A DNA stretch of 64,000 nucleotides from Euryodendron excelsum. Lineage: Eukaryota > Streptophyta > Magnoliopsida > Ericales > Pentaphylacaceae. Numbering within the stretch: the stretch's first letter is position 1; each line of letters begins with the position of its first letter. Where the stretch lies: positions 58,263,683 through 58,327,682 of the forward strand of contig CM065377.1 in NCBI GenBank assembly GCA_033060915.1, in the 5' to 3' direction. Below the pieces are notes generated by a model that saw only the letters and a program-made list of their open reading frames with translations, searched no databases and was not told the DNA's origin. Of this stretch, positions 12,273 through 23,201 are shown one piece after another. A program made the position numbers and the translations under genes.

Positions 12273-12311
<39 letters not shown>
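12273..12311. repeat. (GA)n microsatellite
   Basis: Perfect GA run. The matching place in copy 1 (about 1660-1679) has only a short interrupted GA stretch, so this tract expanded after the duplication or shrank in copy 1. Confidence 0.95.
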
Positions 12312-12314
<3 letters not shown>

Positions 12315-12833
12315 AGAGAAGCAAGAACACAACTTCAAATAAGAATCAAAATCAGGAGGTTGGGCCATTGTCGAATACAATCATGTCCTCGATCAGTTGC
12401 TGCAACTAGCTAGATAGACTCTTGGCCTTAATGACAAGCCGAACAACCAAAATAAATGTATAAACAGACCCCCAAAAAAAATTTTAGTTTGCGATTTTGC
12501 TATGAAGTTTATAATTGAGACGCAATTTAGACCCTTCATACTTCACATTTGTGTTCAGTCATTTGAGAGTAGAAATTTGTCTACTCCGACATAGTGAAAT
12601 AACATATTTCTTTTATCTTTTGCATTTGTTATTTGTTTAGAAGACGACGAGCGAAATATATGTTGGTTTGTTTGGGGTTTTAGTCTGAAAAAGGAATTTT
12701 CTAACGCATAACAACACATGACAACACCACATTGGGTCTCACATATTATTAAAGGTGTAACATGTGACATTATTTGCAAGTTTTCATACCAAGTTGTCAT
12801 CCATGCAACTCTCTCTGACTTGCGTGTTCATGG

Positions 12834-12836
<3 letters not shown>

Positions 12837-12864
<28 letters not shown>
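12837..12864. repeat. (AG)n microsatellite, single tract in copy 2
   Basis: Left flank matches that of 2040-2063 and right flank matches that of 2405-2456 in copy 1. Confidence 0.95.
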
Positions 12865-13808
12865 TCTCATCAACATCATCTTATTGGTCTTTAGCAACTG
12901 GTTAAAGTGTGTAAATAGAATTTTGATGCGGTAGTGAAAACCATCAAAAACAGTAAAAGATGGAATTCTACACTTCTTATTCTTAGTTTGATGAACCATA
13001 ATTTTTTTTAATGATATTGTTATCTAAATTATTTGCCAAATTTAGCTAGCATAAAAGTAATTTGCATGGAAATATCTTCAGGTTAATCTCAAAAGTACAG
13101 TTGTCAAATCAATCAGCTGTAGCATAATTACCTTGTACAGTCAATTCCTATGTAGTTGGTGATAATATGTCAATGGTTTGTAGTTGGTAATCGATTTTGT
13201 AATATATATATCCCAGCAAGAGCGCACAAACAGGTATACTGACATGAAAATTCAACAATCCAAATAAGAAAAAGCGCAAGAACCATGAACAACGTTAAAG
13301 AATGTGGAGCCTAATGAAACTCGAACAATTTTGTTGAAATAAAGGCAACAACCAATCACAACATTTCAAACACGGAATTTTATATTGACACAGAAACCTC
13401 TTCAGATAAAACCTACAGCTTTGTACCTTATTAAAATTAAGTGTAACAATTAAAACATAAAAAAAAAAAACATCTAGAAAAAATCAACCAAGCTCAGTTT
13501 TCAGTTGTCTACATTCATTAAAGAACTGCTAGAAAAATAATTCAAGCTGCAAAACATTTAAGTACCCAATCACACCGACTGAGTAGCACTAATAGATCCA
13601 TCACACCATCGCTATTAACTTTTATATATTGGCCAGTGATATTTTCCGACTAAAAATTAGAGATTCTTTCATTTCTTTGCCATATTTGGAATGGAACCTT
13701 TTGCGCCTTTCACACAACCTTGCAGAACTTGTTAAAACATACCATGCTTATCCCACCATTGCATGGCATCCCATGATTTGAAGAATTGATAGATCATTTA
13801 GTTGTAAC

Positions 13809-14319
13809 CATAGTTGCTAGAAAAGGAAGTGGAAGCAGAAAATGATATGGAAAACAGAAGTACGAAACATGGCCTAAAAAAATTATGAGAAACCGGAAAC
13901 ACTAGGTAATATAAAAATTAAATAGGATATTTATAAAAATATGTATATTAGAAACCGTAAAAAAGCAATATAAAGTATGAATTTAGAATTTTATAATCAA
14001 ATTAAATACTAATACTACACAATATATATCTATAGACTTTTATTAAAAAAATTATATATTATTTTTTAAATAATAAGATTTGAGAGCATGAAAATTACTA
14101 AAAATTATAAGAAACGAGTTTCTAAGGAATTTTTGAAATATTATTTAAAAGTTTTTCAGAAGTTTCTTTAAATTATGTTAGAGTTTTGAAAAAGCCTCGG
14201 AATTATTTTTTAAAAGTTTCTATTAAAATTTCATAAAAGTATTGTCTTTCATTCTAAAAGCAAGTTTCTGGGGGAAGCAGCCATGTTCCCCTCTTGAAGG
14301 GAGTTTCTTGATAACCATG
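13809..14319 (+). mobile_element. Mutator-like MITE, second copy, opposite orientation
   Basis: Begins 'catagttgctagaaaa' and ends near 'tttcttgataaccatg', an inverted match. It is flanked by 'gttgtaac' and 'attgtaac'. Copy 1 of the segmental duplication has the unfilled site 'cagttgtaactataacgaac' near 3431. The body matches 11322-11726 in reverse complement with about 100 additional bases near its right end. Confidence 0.75.
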
Positions 14320-14400
14320 ATTGTAACTACAACGAATTTATTTTGTCCGTAGCAACTACATTTTTTTACGACAACCCAAATTCCATCGAGAAAACAAGGG

Positions 14401-14512
14401 TTTTTTTTTTTTTTTTTTTTTTTTAACCTTAAGTTGGGCTTCTTTTTTTTCTTTTTTTTTTTTTCCCTTTCTTTGACTCTATGCATGTCCAATTTTTTTT
14501 TTTTTGAAAATC
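14401..14512. repeat. Poly-T/pyrimidine-rich expansion
   Basis: Several long T runs (22 or more T at 14401-14424, then further runs to 14512). The matching stretch in copy 1 lacks comparable runs. Long homopolymers here may be poorly determined. Confidence 0.8.
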
Positions 14513-14681
14513 GAAAAATCGATGCATGTCCAATTGGTGTAACCTTGCGATCATAAAGATTATGAGAAATAAAGGAAGACATGCACCCATATGAGGTTGC
14601 CGACATGCAAATTTATTTTTACCATTAAACTTCGTCATTTCAAAATTAATTTCGTTACTTGCCATCTCTATCAGTTATCAA

Positions 14682-15204
14682 GCTATATATGTTAGGATAA
14701 GATCTTGGTTGTAAGAATTCCTACTACCTTGTATATGTGGCAACACACCATTTGACCATGTATTTATATGTTTATATTTATTTGAATATCTTTTACAGAT
14801 ATAGTAATTCCATTAATTCCATTATTGATGCCTAGAATCTAAGAAAAATATAAATAAATTAATAATACAATTTTAATACGTGACAGTTTAGTGTGCGGCC
14901 ACGTATATAAAACAGGAACAATTCCTCCAATCCTTATCATATATGTTAGAACAAGGATTTCCTCCGACCTAAGTAGGAGGAGTTCTTACGTGGTAGCACA
15001 CCAAGATGCCACGTATTAAAATTGTGTTATTAATCTATTTAAATTCTTTTTAGATTATAGCCACCAATCATGGAATTAATGTATTTGAAAGAGCTATTCA
15101 AATAAAAATAGATATACAAATACACGGTCAAATGGTATGCTGCTACACATACAAGATAGTAGAAGCTCCTCCAAACTAGGTTAGAGAAAATCCATATCCT
15201 ATAT
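14682..15204. mobile_element. Foldback element with 8-bp target duplication
   Basis: The left arm (from 14682, containing 'cctactaccttgtatatgtg' and 'caccatttgaccatgtattt') is complementary to the right arm (containing 'atacacggtcaaatggtat' and 'cacatacaagatagtag'). The arms meet near 14945. It is flanked on both sides by 'gttatcaa' (14674-14681 and 15205-15212). Duplication copy 1 has one uninterrupted 'gttatcaa' at the equivalent place (about 4965). No coding capacity. Confidence 0.8.
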
Positions 15205-15500
15205 GTTATCAATGGCAGGTGCATGCTTTTTCCTCTTCATTTCTCATACTCATTATTATCATCCCAAAATTACGCCAACAACAAATGCAGGGACTTGAAG
15301 AAATTATCGAAAAGCTAATCCTATCAGTAAATCAATTGATCGATTCCTCAATGGATAGAAAGATTATAGGCGATAAAATAGCTAAGTACATAATGTTTTT
15401 AATAATTCCTAAGGTTCAGTTGCAAATTCGGTGAAGATCTCTAATAATAGTTACTTTTGAATTCGCTCTTCTCAATCATAACAAAATTAGTCTCAAGGAT

Positions 15501-15634
15501 GAGCATTAACCACGCCTTCAACCACTCATGTTGAGTTGGCACGCATTGACATGTAAATTAGCACTGCCTCTCTCTCTACCTGTCGATGTATGCCAACTCA
15601 GCAAGAGTTATTGGAGACGTGGTCAATAAGGGGC
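15501..15634. mobile_element. Short inverted-repeat MITE
   Basis: The arm 'accacgccttcaaccactc...gagttggca' is imperfectly complementary to 'tgccaactcagc...ttggagacgtggt', separated by a short CT-rich loop. It lies in a part of copy 2 with no counterpart in copy 1. Confidence 0.55.
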
Positions 15635-16409
15635 ATGTATGTAACATTACTCATAGATCTAGAGGTGCTACCAATTAAATTGTCCTATTACAGTAGATGT
15701 TTAATTTGTGACATGAGCAAAATCAGCTTAGCATATTTTTTTTTTTATTTTTATTTTTGGTGATACAAGACAACCATCACATTGACAAAGAATTGTACAG
15801 GTTAAGTATGTCAGCATCAACTTATGTTTCCTTTTATGAAATGATGTACAAAAATAAGAATTTGATTGATTTTTATATAGTCCAATATCCAAATTGCGTA
15901 TATTTTCAAAGCTTCGGAAGATGGTGAGGAGATTCGTATAGCTTTTTTTAAAGCAGCAAAAAATGGACACCCGAGTAGACCAAGCTTCTTAATACTCCAT
16001 TATCAGTTTTTATTTTGTTTAATTCCTCTTGATAGCTACAGTTAGTTTCATACTTTTATATTAGTCAAATAGAAATTTGGATATATATATATATAGGTTT
16101 GGTTATAGGTTTGCCTTGAAAAGGCCTATTGCTCCCATATAATTTCATTCTTCTAGAATGTTTCATGATTGGCAATTTACTTCTATATTATTATTCTAAT
16201 AAAATTGTTTAACTTTCAATTTCTTCCCAATTCTTTGGTGTCTTGTGTGGATCCTGTGGTGATTCAAGTTCTTTGGGTTGTTGCATATACGATTACCAAC
16301 TACGGTCGAGTTGTACGTATGGTATACCTCAGTGGAGTCCATGGTACATGCTTTCATTGACACCCTTAGACCTGCCAAGGTCTGCGGAGGTAATTTTGGT
16401 AGATACATA

Positions 16410-17600
16410 TTATATATTGAAAAAACCCTCTTCTCCCAATATGAATTTATTTAATGATGGTGATACTAGTGGCTATTTAATTTATCAATATATGATCAAT
16501 AATTCACAATCGCATGTCATGTATAGGTAAATATAAACCAATCACACACAAAACAAGACACACAATATTTAGCGTAGAAAATCCAAACTCACCAAAAAAA
16601 AAAATCAAGGGACTTAGTCTAGCTAATCAATCTATTATCAAGAACAATAATATAAGTTAACAACTTACAACCCAACCTTAGCCAAATCCTCTCGTCTCAG
16701 GTGCCAAATCCACAAACTTATGGGTATGTCCTCCTTATATCAATCGAATCCCCACTATATCGTATCACCCATTGGATATGATTTTTCAATAATTGATTGA
16801 GTGTCAAACTCAACGACACCGTCAGAATTCTCTGAGCATTGACTAACTACACCACCACCACAAACCCACAAAAGATTTGTCGCACCTTAGATCATATTCA
16901 AGACAACTAATAAGGATCTCTTGCGCCATGGCAAAGTAAGAGAACTTTCTTCAATAAAATAACTTCGTATGTAGTTCTCTTTAAGATGTCTCTTTGAATA
17001 TGAATAATCTTCTAGAGTTGTAAAAAGGAGGTATGAAACCCTAATTTTGGCCTTTCTATAGCCTTATATTTATAATTGAGGGATATAGGGTTTGTAAATT
17101 TCCATACTAGTAAACTCCTTGTCAAAAATGCAGCTTTTCAATATGAAAATTTCTAAGAACTCTCCTTGGTGCGGCTGCTTATTTAGAAACCCTAAAAAGA
17201 CATTATCTTTTTATAGGAAATTATCCAGACTTCTAAAAACTCAAGTTTCCTTTTCAGCAATTTCTATAGAAAATTTCTAACTCGCTTAAGCGAACTCTAT
17301 CGAAAAGTATCGAGTCTATCTGTCAATTTAGCACACTCTCTACATTTTTCGATCGAAAGGTATCAAAGTCGATCCAAATGTATTGAAGTAGTCTTTTTTT
17401 TGCAATTACTGAATCTTCAATCGAAAGTTATTCAGATCAATCTAAATGAATTAAAACTCTCTAAACTGCTTCAAATATGATAATTAAGTACATTTAAGCA
17501 CTCTTTAACCAATGTGTGAATGATGAACACTTCAGCTCTTATAACCTGGAGCTTTACAACACTCGAAAATGACTCAAAACACAAATAACAACTATAAGGA
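16410..17600. mobile_element. Retroelement remnant inserted in duplication copy 2
   Basis: This stretch interrupts homology to copy 1 (about 5640-5690). It contains 'acaatatttagcgtagaaaa' and 'aacaacttacaaccc' phrases also found in diverged form near 32540-32660, suggesting two fragments of one family. No LTR pair, primer-binding site or protein frame was identified. Confidence 0.4.
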
Positions 17601-17920
17601 GAAGATACTGGTGTTTTGAGGTTTTGCAATATTAAAATTTTGAAACGGCCTCGTAGAGTTATTAAATCTTGTGCATAGCATGGTATAAGTATGAGTGATG
17701 CATAAAAACAAACCGCACTCAACTACCAGTTTGGGAGTTGGAGCCTTTTTCTATTCTAAAAACTTTTTTAGTCATTAAACTTGACGTTTCAATATTTTAC
17801 AGTACAATAATCTCGAAATGGCCTTGTAGAGCCATCAAACTTTCTAAAATGTAGCTAAATATCAATTAGCTATCATTTAGTAAGGGGTTGTTATCAAAAT
17901 AGAGAGAGACTAGGATACTA

Positions 17921-18650
17921 TATGCCACGCTCCGTAACCCGGCCTATACGGATTTAGGATACATAATCGGCCAGTAGCAAGGTTACCCAAAGCCTCATTA
18001 CATAAACCAGTTGAACACATGTGCATAAACATTTAAAATGATACATAAATGCAGAAATAGGATTTTTTTTATGGTTTAAAACATAAGTTATGTCATACAT
18101 AGTAGAGCTGTGCCTAATCCAAAATATAAACGTACATATAGGCTTATTCGAGGCCGCCACAATCATAACATTTATAATATTATCAAAACATTAGAGTCCA
18201 ATCCAAATACACATAATATACCATAGGCCCGTGGGCTGTAACTCAAAATTCACATATGACCCCCTCCTAGGGCCTTTTAAATTGGCTACTTGAAAATATT
18301 TGAAAAAACGTAAACTAATGCTTAATGAACAACAATGATGCACGAGCATGAAAATGTCATGGATTAGCATCCATATCTAACTTATAATAATAAATAAACA
18401 TTTATGCATAAGGGTTTGAACTTGTAAATGTATAAAGAGTAGGCTTGGAAATATAGGTAACATAAACATCATTTGAAATGCTTCAACATTCCAAAACATG
18501 GTATCGTAACGACAGATGCAACATAACATTATTCTTGATATGGTATTTCAAAACTTGTCATAAAGTATTCGAATATATCATAGTTCTCGTTTTAAAATAT
18601 AAGGGTGCTACAACCCGACATCAGAGCTAAGCTCCATATTAGTTACCTTA
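17921..18650. mobile_element. Old LTR-like element, left part (interrupted)
   Basis: From 'atgccacgctccgtaacccgg' onward the sequence leaves copy 1 homology. The CACGCTCCGTAACCCGG-type wording is typical of LTRs of some Ty3-type plant elements. The stretch runs into the left target duplication (AAGGT, 18651-18655) of the younger LTR element, and should continue at 24686. Confidence 0.5.
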
Positions 18651-18655
18651 AAGGT

Positions 18656-19648
18656 TGATTAGATCCTAAAAGTGTAATCATAAGCCCTAAATTTGTACTT
18701 TGTTAGACTTATATTGTAATTAATTGTCTTATTTTAATTAGATATTTGTTTAATTATGTCTTGTGTGTGCTTTGTAGGTTATATAAGCTAATAAAGGCAA
18801 ATAGACACAGAGAATAATTAAAGCAAGTTTAAGGCGAATAATTCAGTCATAAAAATTCAGACCCGTCTTGGTATGTTGGCTATATCGTTTTACTTCGATC
18901 TCCAATTGAGCTAATTTTTGTCAATTGGAAAGAAGACTTCAAGATTTGCAACTTTGCCTCTAATGTGCATCAACTAAATCGGCCTCTAAGGTGGTCAAAA
19001 TCAAGCTGCAAGGTTACTGGGTGAATAGTGACCGTTCGATCGGTCTGGCAAACTTCAGAGAGGGTGTTTTACCGTTCGATCAGTGAACAGTGCCACGGTA
19101 TGATTGGTATAGATTTGCACATTTCTAAGGTTTGCTTCTACGGTTCTATTAATTGGTTTAATCCCTACACTCAACTAAATATGAACTCAAGGTTTTATGG
19201 TTATAATATTCCGAATCAAGAATCCACAGTATGATTCTTGATTTAAGTTATAAAAATCCGTTATTGAAATTCTTGTTGTGAATTGGTAGATTGAATCAAT
19301 CATATCCAAGCTTTCCATTTTAATTGCTTTAAATTTAGTTTTAACTTGCTTTTAATTTAATTTTCTAGTTATTATTTTAATTTTTATTGCACTAGTTTAG
19401 TAAATCAAAACCCCATAAAAAAATCTAAAGATTTTCGGTCCTTTTATTTTTCCTTTTATTTTAGATCCAATTTTCCAATATAATTACAATTCAATCCTAA
19501 GTTAGATTAGTGTGAGTTGGGTGCTGGAGCCTATATTTGGCTAGATCCCTTGGAAGATAATGATACCAGATTATCGGTTTATAATTCATCATGACCATCG
19601 TACTCTTGCGGGGTATTAACTCCATTTTGTAGTTTTCGGAGCGAGTTA
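18656..19648 (+). repeat. Left LTR (993 bp, internally deleted)
   Basis: Starts TGATTAG and ends CGAGTTA. Aligns with the right LTR except for about 490 bases missing near 19098, where 'cagtgccacggtatga' jumps directly to 'ttggtatagattt'. The last base pair is TA rather than the usual CA. Confidence 0.88.
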
Positions 19649-19653
19649 AGTTT

Positions 19654-19672
19654 TGGCGCTGTTGCCGGGAAC
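19654..19672 (+). promoter_or_regulatory. Primer-binding site of the LTR element
   Basis: 'tggcgctgttgccgggaac' lies five bases past the left LTR. It closely resembles the primer-binding site of Athila/Tat-type Ty3 elements. Confidence 0.75.
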
Positions 19673-20191
19673 TAAAGGCGCGAGGCGAGCATTACCAAGC
19701 TTTGGATTGGAAAGCAATTGGAGATTAGATCTCCATCAATCTACCACGACAAAGGAATCTTCAACTTAGGCCATTGGGTAACTTCGTTCCATATTTTTGT
19801 GTGATATCATGATAGGTTTTGTTTATTTCTTTTTCTCTTTATTTTAGGTTTATTTTGTTTCATTTGTATATATATTTTGTTTTGTTTTTATAATTAATTG
19901 GAGGATTGCTAGTGGAGAATTAGGGATTGCGTATATTGAAAATTGGTGGTATATAACTTGTGGAGATTGAAGGTTCGGTTGGATTGAAATTTTTTTTAAT
20001 TGGTGGAATTTATTATGCGGAGATTAGAGGTTCGGATGGTGAATTATGCATTATTGTGTATGATGTGTTGAGGTGCGGTGCGCTGCATTTGTTTGTGCAT
20101 TGCATCCATCTTTCTTTGTGCATTGCATCCATCTTTCTTTGTGCATTTCATTATGTTTGGTGGCACATTTTTCCACCATCCAACATCCAAC

Positions 20192-21086
20192 ATGTCTATG
20201 AGAGACTACCTTAAAGCTAATGGCGTAATGGAGCCCCCTCGACCACCTCCCCATTTTAAGGGACCCCATGGTGGTAATGAGAGCATTCATGAGAATGGTG
20301 GTGTGAAAACACCTCCATGTAAATCTCTTAGAGACTACATTCCGGCTAGTAGGCTTAAATCACAAGAACCATCCAATATATCTTTTAGAGAATGTCTTAG
20401 AGCTAATGGTCAAAAGGAGCCTACTCGACCACCCCCAATCTGGGGGGGGGGGGGGGTGTAATGAATTTAACATTGGTAGGGGACATGAGGGAGCCTTTTC
20501 AAAGCATCATCAAGAATTCCTTCAAACCTACACAAACACCTTTGACTATTTTCATGAAGCTTCGTAAATTTATTATTACCATGAGCAGGTAGAATATCGA
20601 CTTCCACCTCAAGAGAGCTTTAAAGAAGATCACCATGCTTTTTACCCTAACCAAGAGCAAGCGTATCGAATTGAACAAATCCATCCCGTCACTAACTTTA
20701 GGATTGAGGATATCATTGACCAAACCATCCTTCTCCAAGACTTTGGGTCTAAGGAAGACATTCCTATGGTAAGTGAGAAAATAATTGAAAATAAATTTAA
20801 GGATGAAGAAATTGAGAGAGAGGAGTCCGAAATTGGGGACTCCAAACAAGAGGAGTGGGGTAGTGATGAGTCTACCCTTAATGATGACTTTGGTTTATTT
20901 AATGTTAGGAATGTGCATAACAATGAGGATGTTGATGATTTAGAGGACATTCTTACTATCTTTAGGGATCAAGTGACCCCTATTTTTACACCTTTAACAC
21001 CTAGTCCTAACTTACCGGAGCCTTTGGAGCTCTATGTCTCAACCTTTGAACCAAGCATTATTCCCATGGCCGACCATGAAAAATGA
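20192..21086 (+). pseudogene. Broken ORF of the LTR element (acidic protein with N-terminal repeats)
   Basis: Reads from ATG at 20192 as SMRDYLKANGVMEPPRPPP, later SLRDYIPASRLKSQEPSN and SFRECLRANGQKEPTRPPP: three related blocks. A run of 15 G (20442-20456) shifts the frame by one. After it the alternative frame continues through one stop (TAA, 20565-20567) and on to 21086, with acidic stretches (EEIEREESEIGDSKQEEW) and Pro-rich segments (FTPLTPSPNLPEP). The position just after the primer-binding region suggests a gag-like or family-specific protein. I do not recognise a domain and no zinc knuckle is present. The frameshift at the G run could be a sequencing error; the internal stop argues for real decay. 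Confidence 0.6.
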
Positions 21087-23201
21087 GAGGGTCAAGCACT
21101 TCATGGTATGAGCATAATTAGCACATTTGTGCGTGATCATTCTTTATTTTTTACATTTCATGACTCTTTTTACCCTTATGTGCTTTCATGCTATATCCTT
21201 GAGGTCATCAAGGTAGTCGACATTGTACATTCCCTCATTTGTATGCAATCTTTGAAAATCTATAATTTGGGGGTGTGGGATGATAAAAAATTTTCACTTT
21301 GTGGCATTGGGTAATTCTTTCTCTCTACAAAATGTGTAGGAATATGAGTAGTTTTGTTTCTTTATTTTCTTAGTTTATTTTCTCATTTTAAGTTGGGGGT
21401 GCTTTAAGTTGTTTTGTTTCTTTATTTTCTTAGTTTATTTTGCATTATAAGTTGGGGGTGCCTTTTGCACCCTATTTTTCTTTTTTTTCACCATTGAATT
21501 ACATTCAATGTTTTGTTCTCTTATATTGAGGACAATGCATCATTTTAGTTGGGGGTGGATAGAGGCTTTACCTCTATTTTTTTGTTTTTGTTTCTTTGTT
21601 TAGCACCCTATAAAAAAAATTCATTTAACTTGTGAAAGTGCCTTTTTTGATTGGAAGATAAGAATTTTTGCATATATCCGTACTCAAGATGATATTGAAT
21701 CACTCCTCATACTCAACATGTAGTAGCGGTTGTTTAATTCATGCATTTGTAGAGAGGATTACGTCATTGTGCATAATCATGTTTTTTAACACAATTTGTT
21801 ACTAGTCTTGACACTTTCACCCTTACATTAGTGGAGATTATTACCTTGTGAGTTTCAAAGTATTTATCGCCTTTTGGAGTGTTTACATTTACTCAAGGCT
21901 AGTTCTTCACCCTTATTTCATTCTATAGCTTCATTATGCTTGTATTTGGTCCATGAGTTGAGTTTTAATCTTGTTATTGACACTTTTACTCTATGAAATA
22001 CTTCGGTTGTACAACTTTGGATAGGATTCTAGGCCCTTTCCTCTTGATAGCCTTGAGTTTCCCGTGCTAAACTATACATTTGTCTTTACCTTTGTTGATC
22101 TTTTACTTTTAGAAATGCGCAAAGTGATTTCCTCTCTTGTTTTACAAAGGGTCGCTTATGTGAGAAAAGAGTGTTTTTGTATTGCTAAAAACAAAGAGAT
22201 GAAGAAGAGATTGATTTGGAAAATTCAATGCTAAAGAGCATATTGATATATGAAAAGTAGTTATTGAATCAAATAGGGATGATATAAAGATGGAAACAAA
22301 AGAAGAAGTAAGAAAAAAAAAAAAAAAAGAATAAGAAAAAGAAAAGAATGGAAGAGGAGTTCAAAAGTTGAAAATATTTTAAGAGAAGAGTGATAAGTGA
22401 AAAGAAAGTGTATTCAATGTTGAGAAGGGAGGGTTGTGGTTGTTTTACATTCATCATTTCATGCCTTGATCACACATGATATGACATTTTGCTTAATCTA
22501 TTTACCCTTACCTTTCACCTCTTGTATATTACCATCTTCACCTCTACATGGCTTAGTTGATCCAAGTTGTGCTTGATTGAAGTTTTTAATAAAGTATAAG
22601 CTATATCTTATCAATATCTTTGAATCAATGCTTAACTATGAACATTCTTTCTTAGAGCTATGCTAAGGTCGATACACTTCTATCTTTTGTTCGGTTTTTA
22701 TAATTGGTATGTTCACTTGTTTTGTCTCTATACATTTACTTCATTGTTGAGCATACCATTGTGAGAACCATGTGGATCTTTAATTACGAGTGTATGTCCA
22801 GTGAGGATTGAATCAAAGCTTTAAAGGATGAATTTACATAAGTGAGTTCATTTGTGTTATTTAGCATGATTCATCACCCACACACATGAACCTCTTTGTT
22901 GCATGACTTTTTGCATATTCTTACAAGTGGTAGGAGTTTGGAGTGACATCTAATATTGATTTGAGTAGGATTATGCACTAATTCCTTATTCTTATCTTGA
23001 TTGGCAATTCACAGAAGGATGTTTGTGGGTATTATCACTGTAAACCCTCACGAGACACCACTCGTCCACTAGGAGTAACCTAGGGATTTAAAGGCTTGGT
23101 GTATAAGCTAAATGCATCCGTGACTCCTATGAAAGTGGGTATTATCCTTTATGTTTTTGATAATTTTTGCTAAGGACTAGCAAAATGTAAGTTAGGGGTT
23201 A
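21087..23201 (+). other. Non-coding 3' interior of the LTR element
   Basis: No protein frame. Holds repeated 'gttgggggtg' motifs (about 21267, 21391, 21450, 21548), two of them inside a roughly 60-bp tandem duplication starting 'gttttgtttctttattttct' (21351 and 21413). These resemble polypurine-tract-like motifs. Also contains an A/GA-rich patch at about 22280-22350. Confidence 0.6.
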
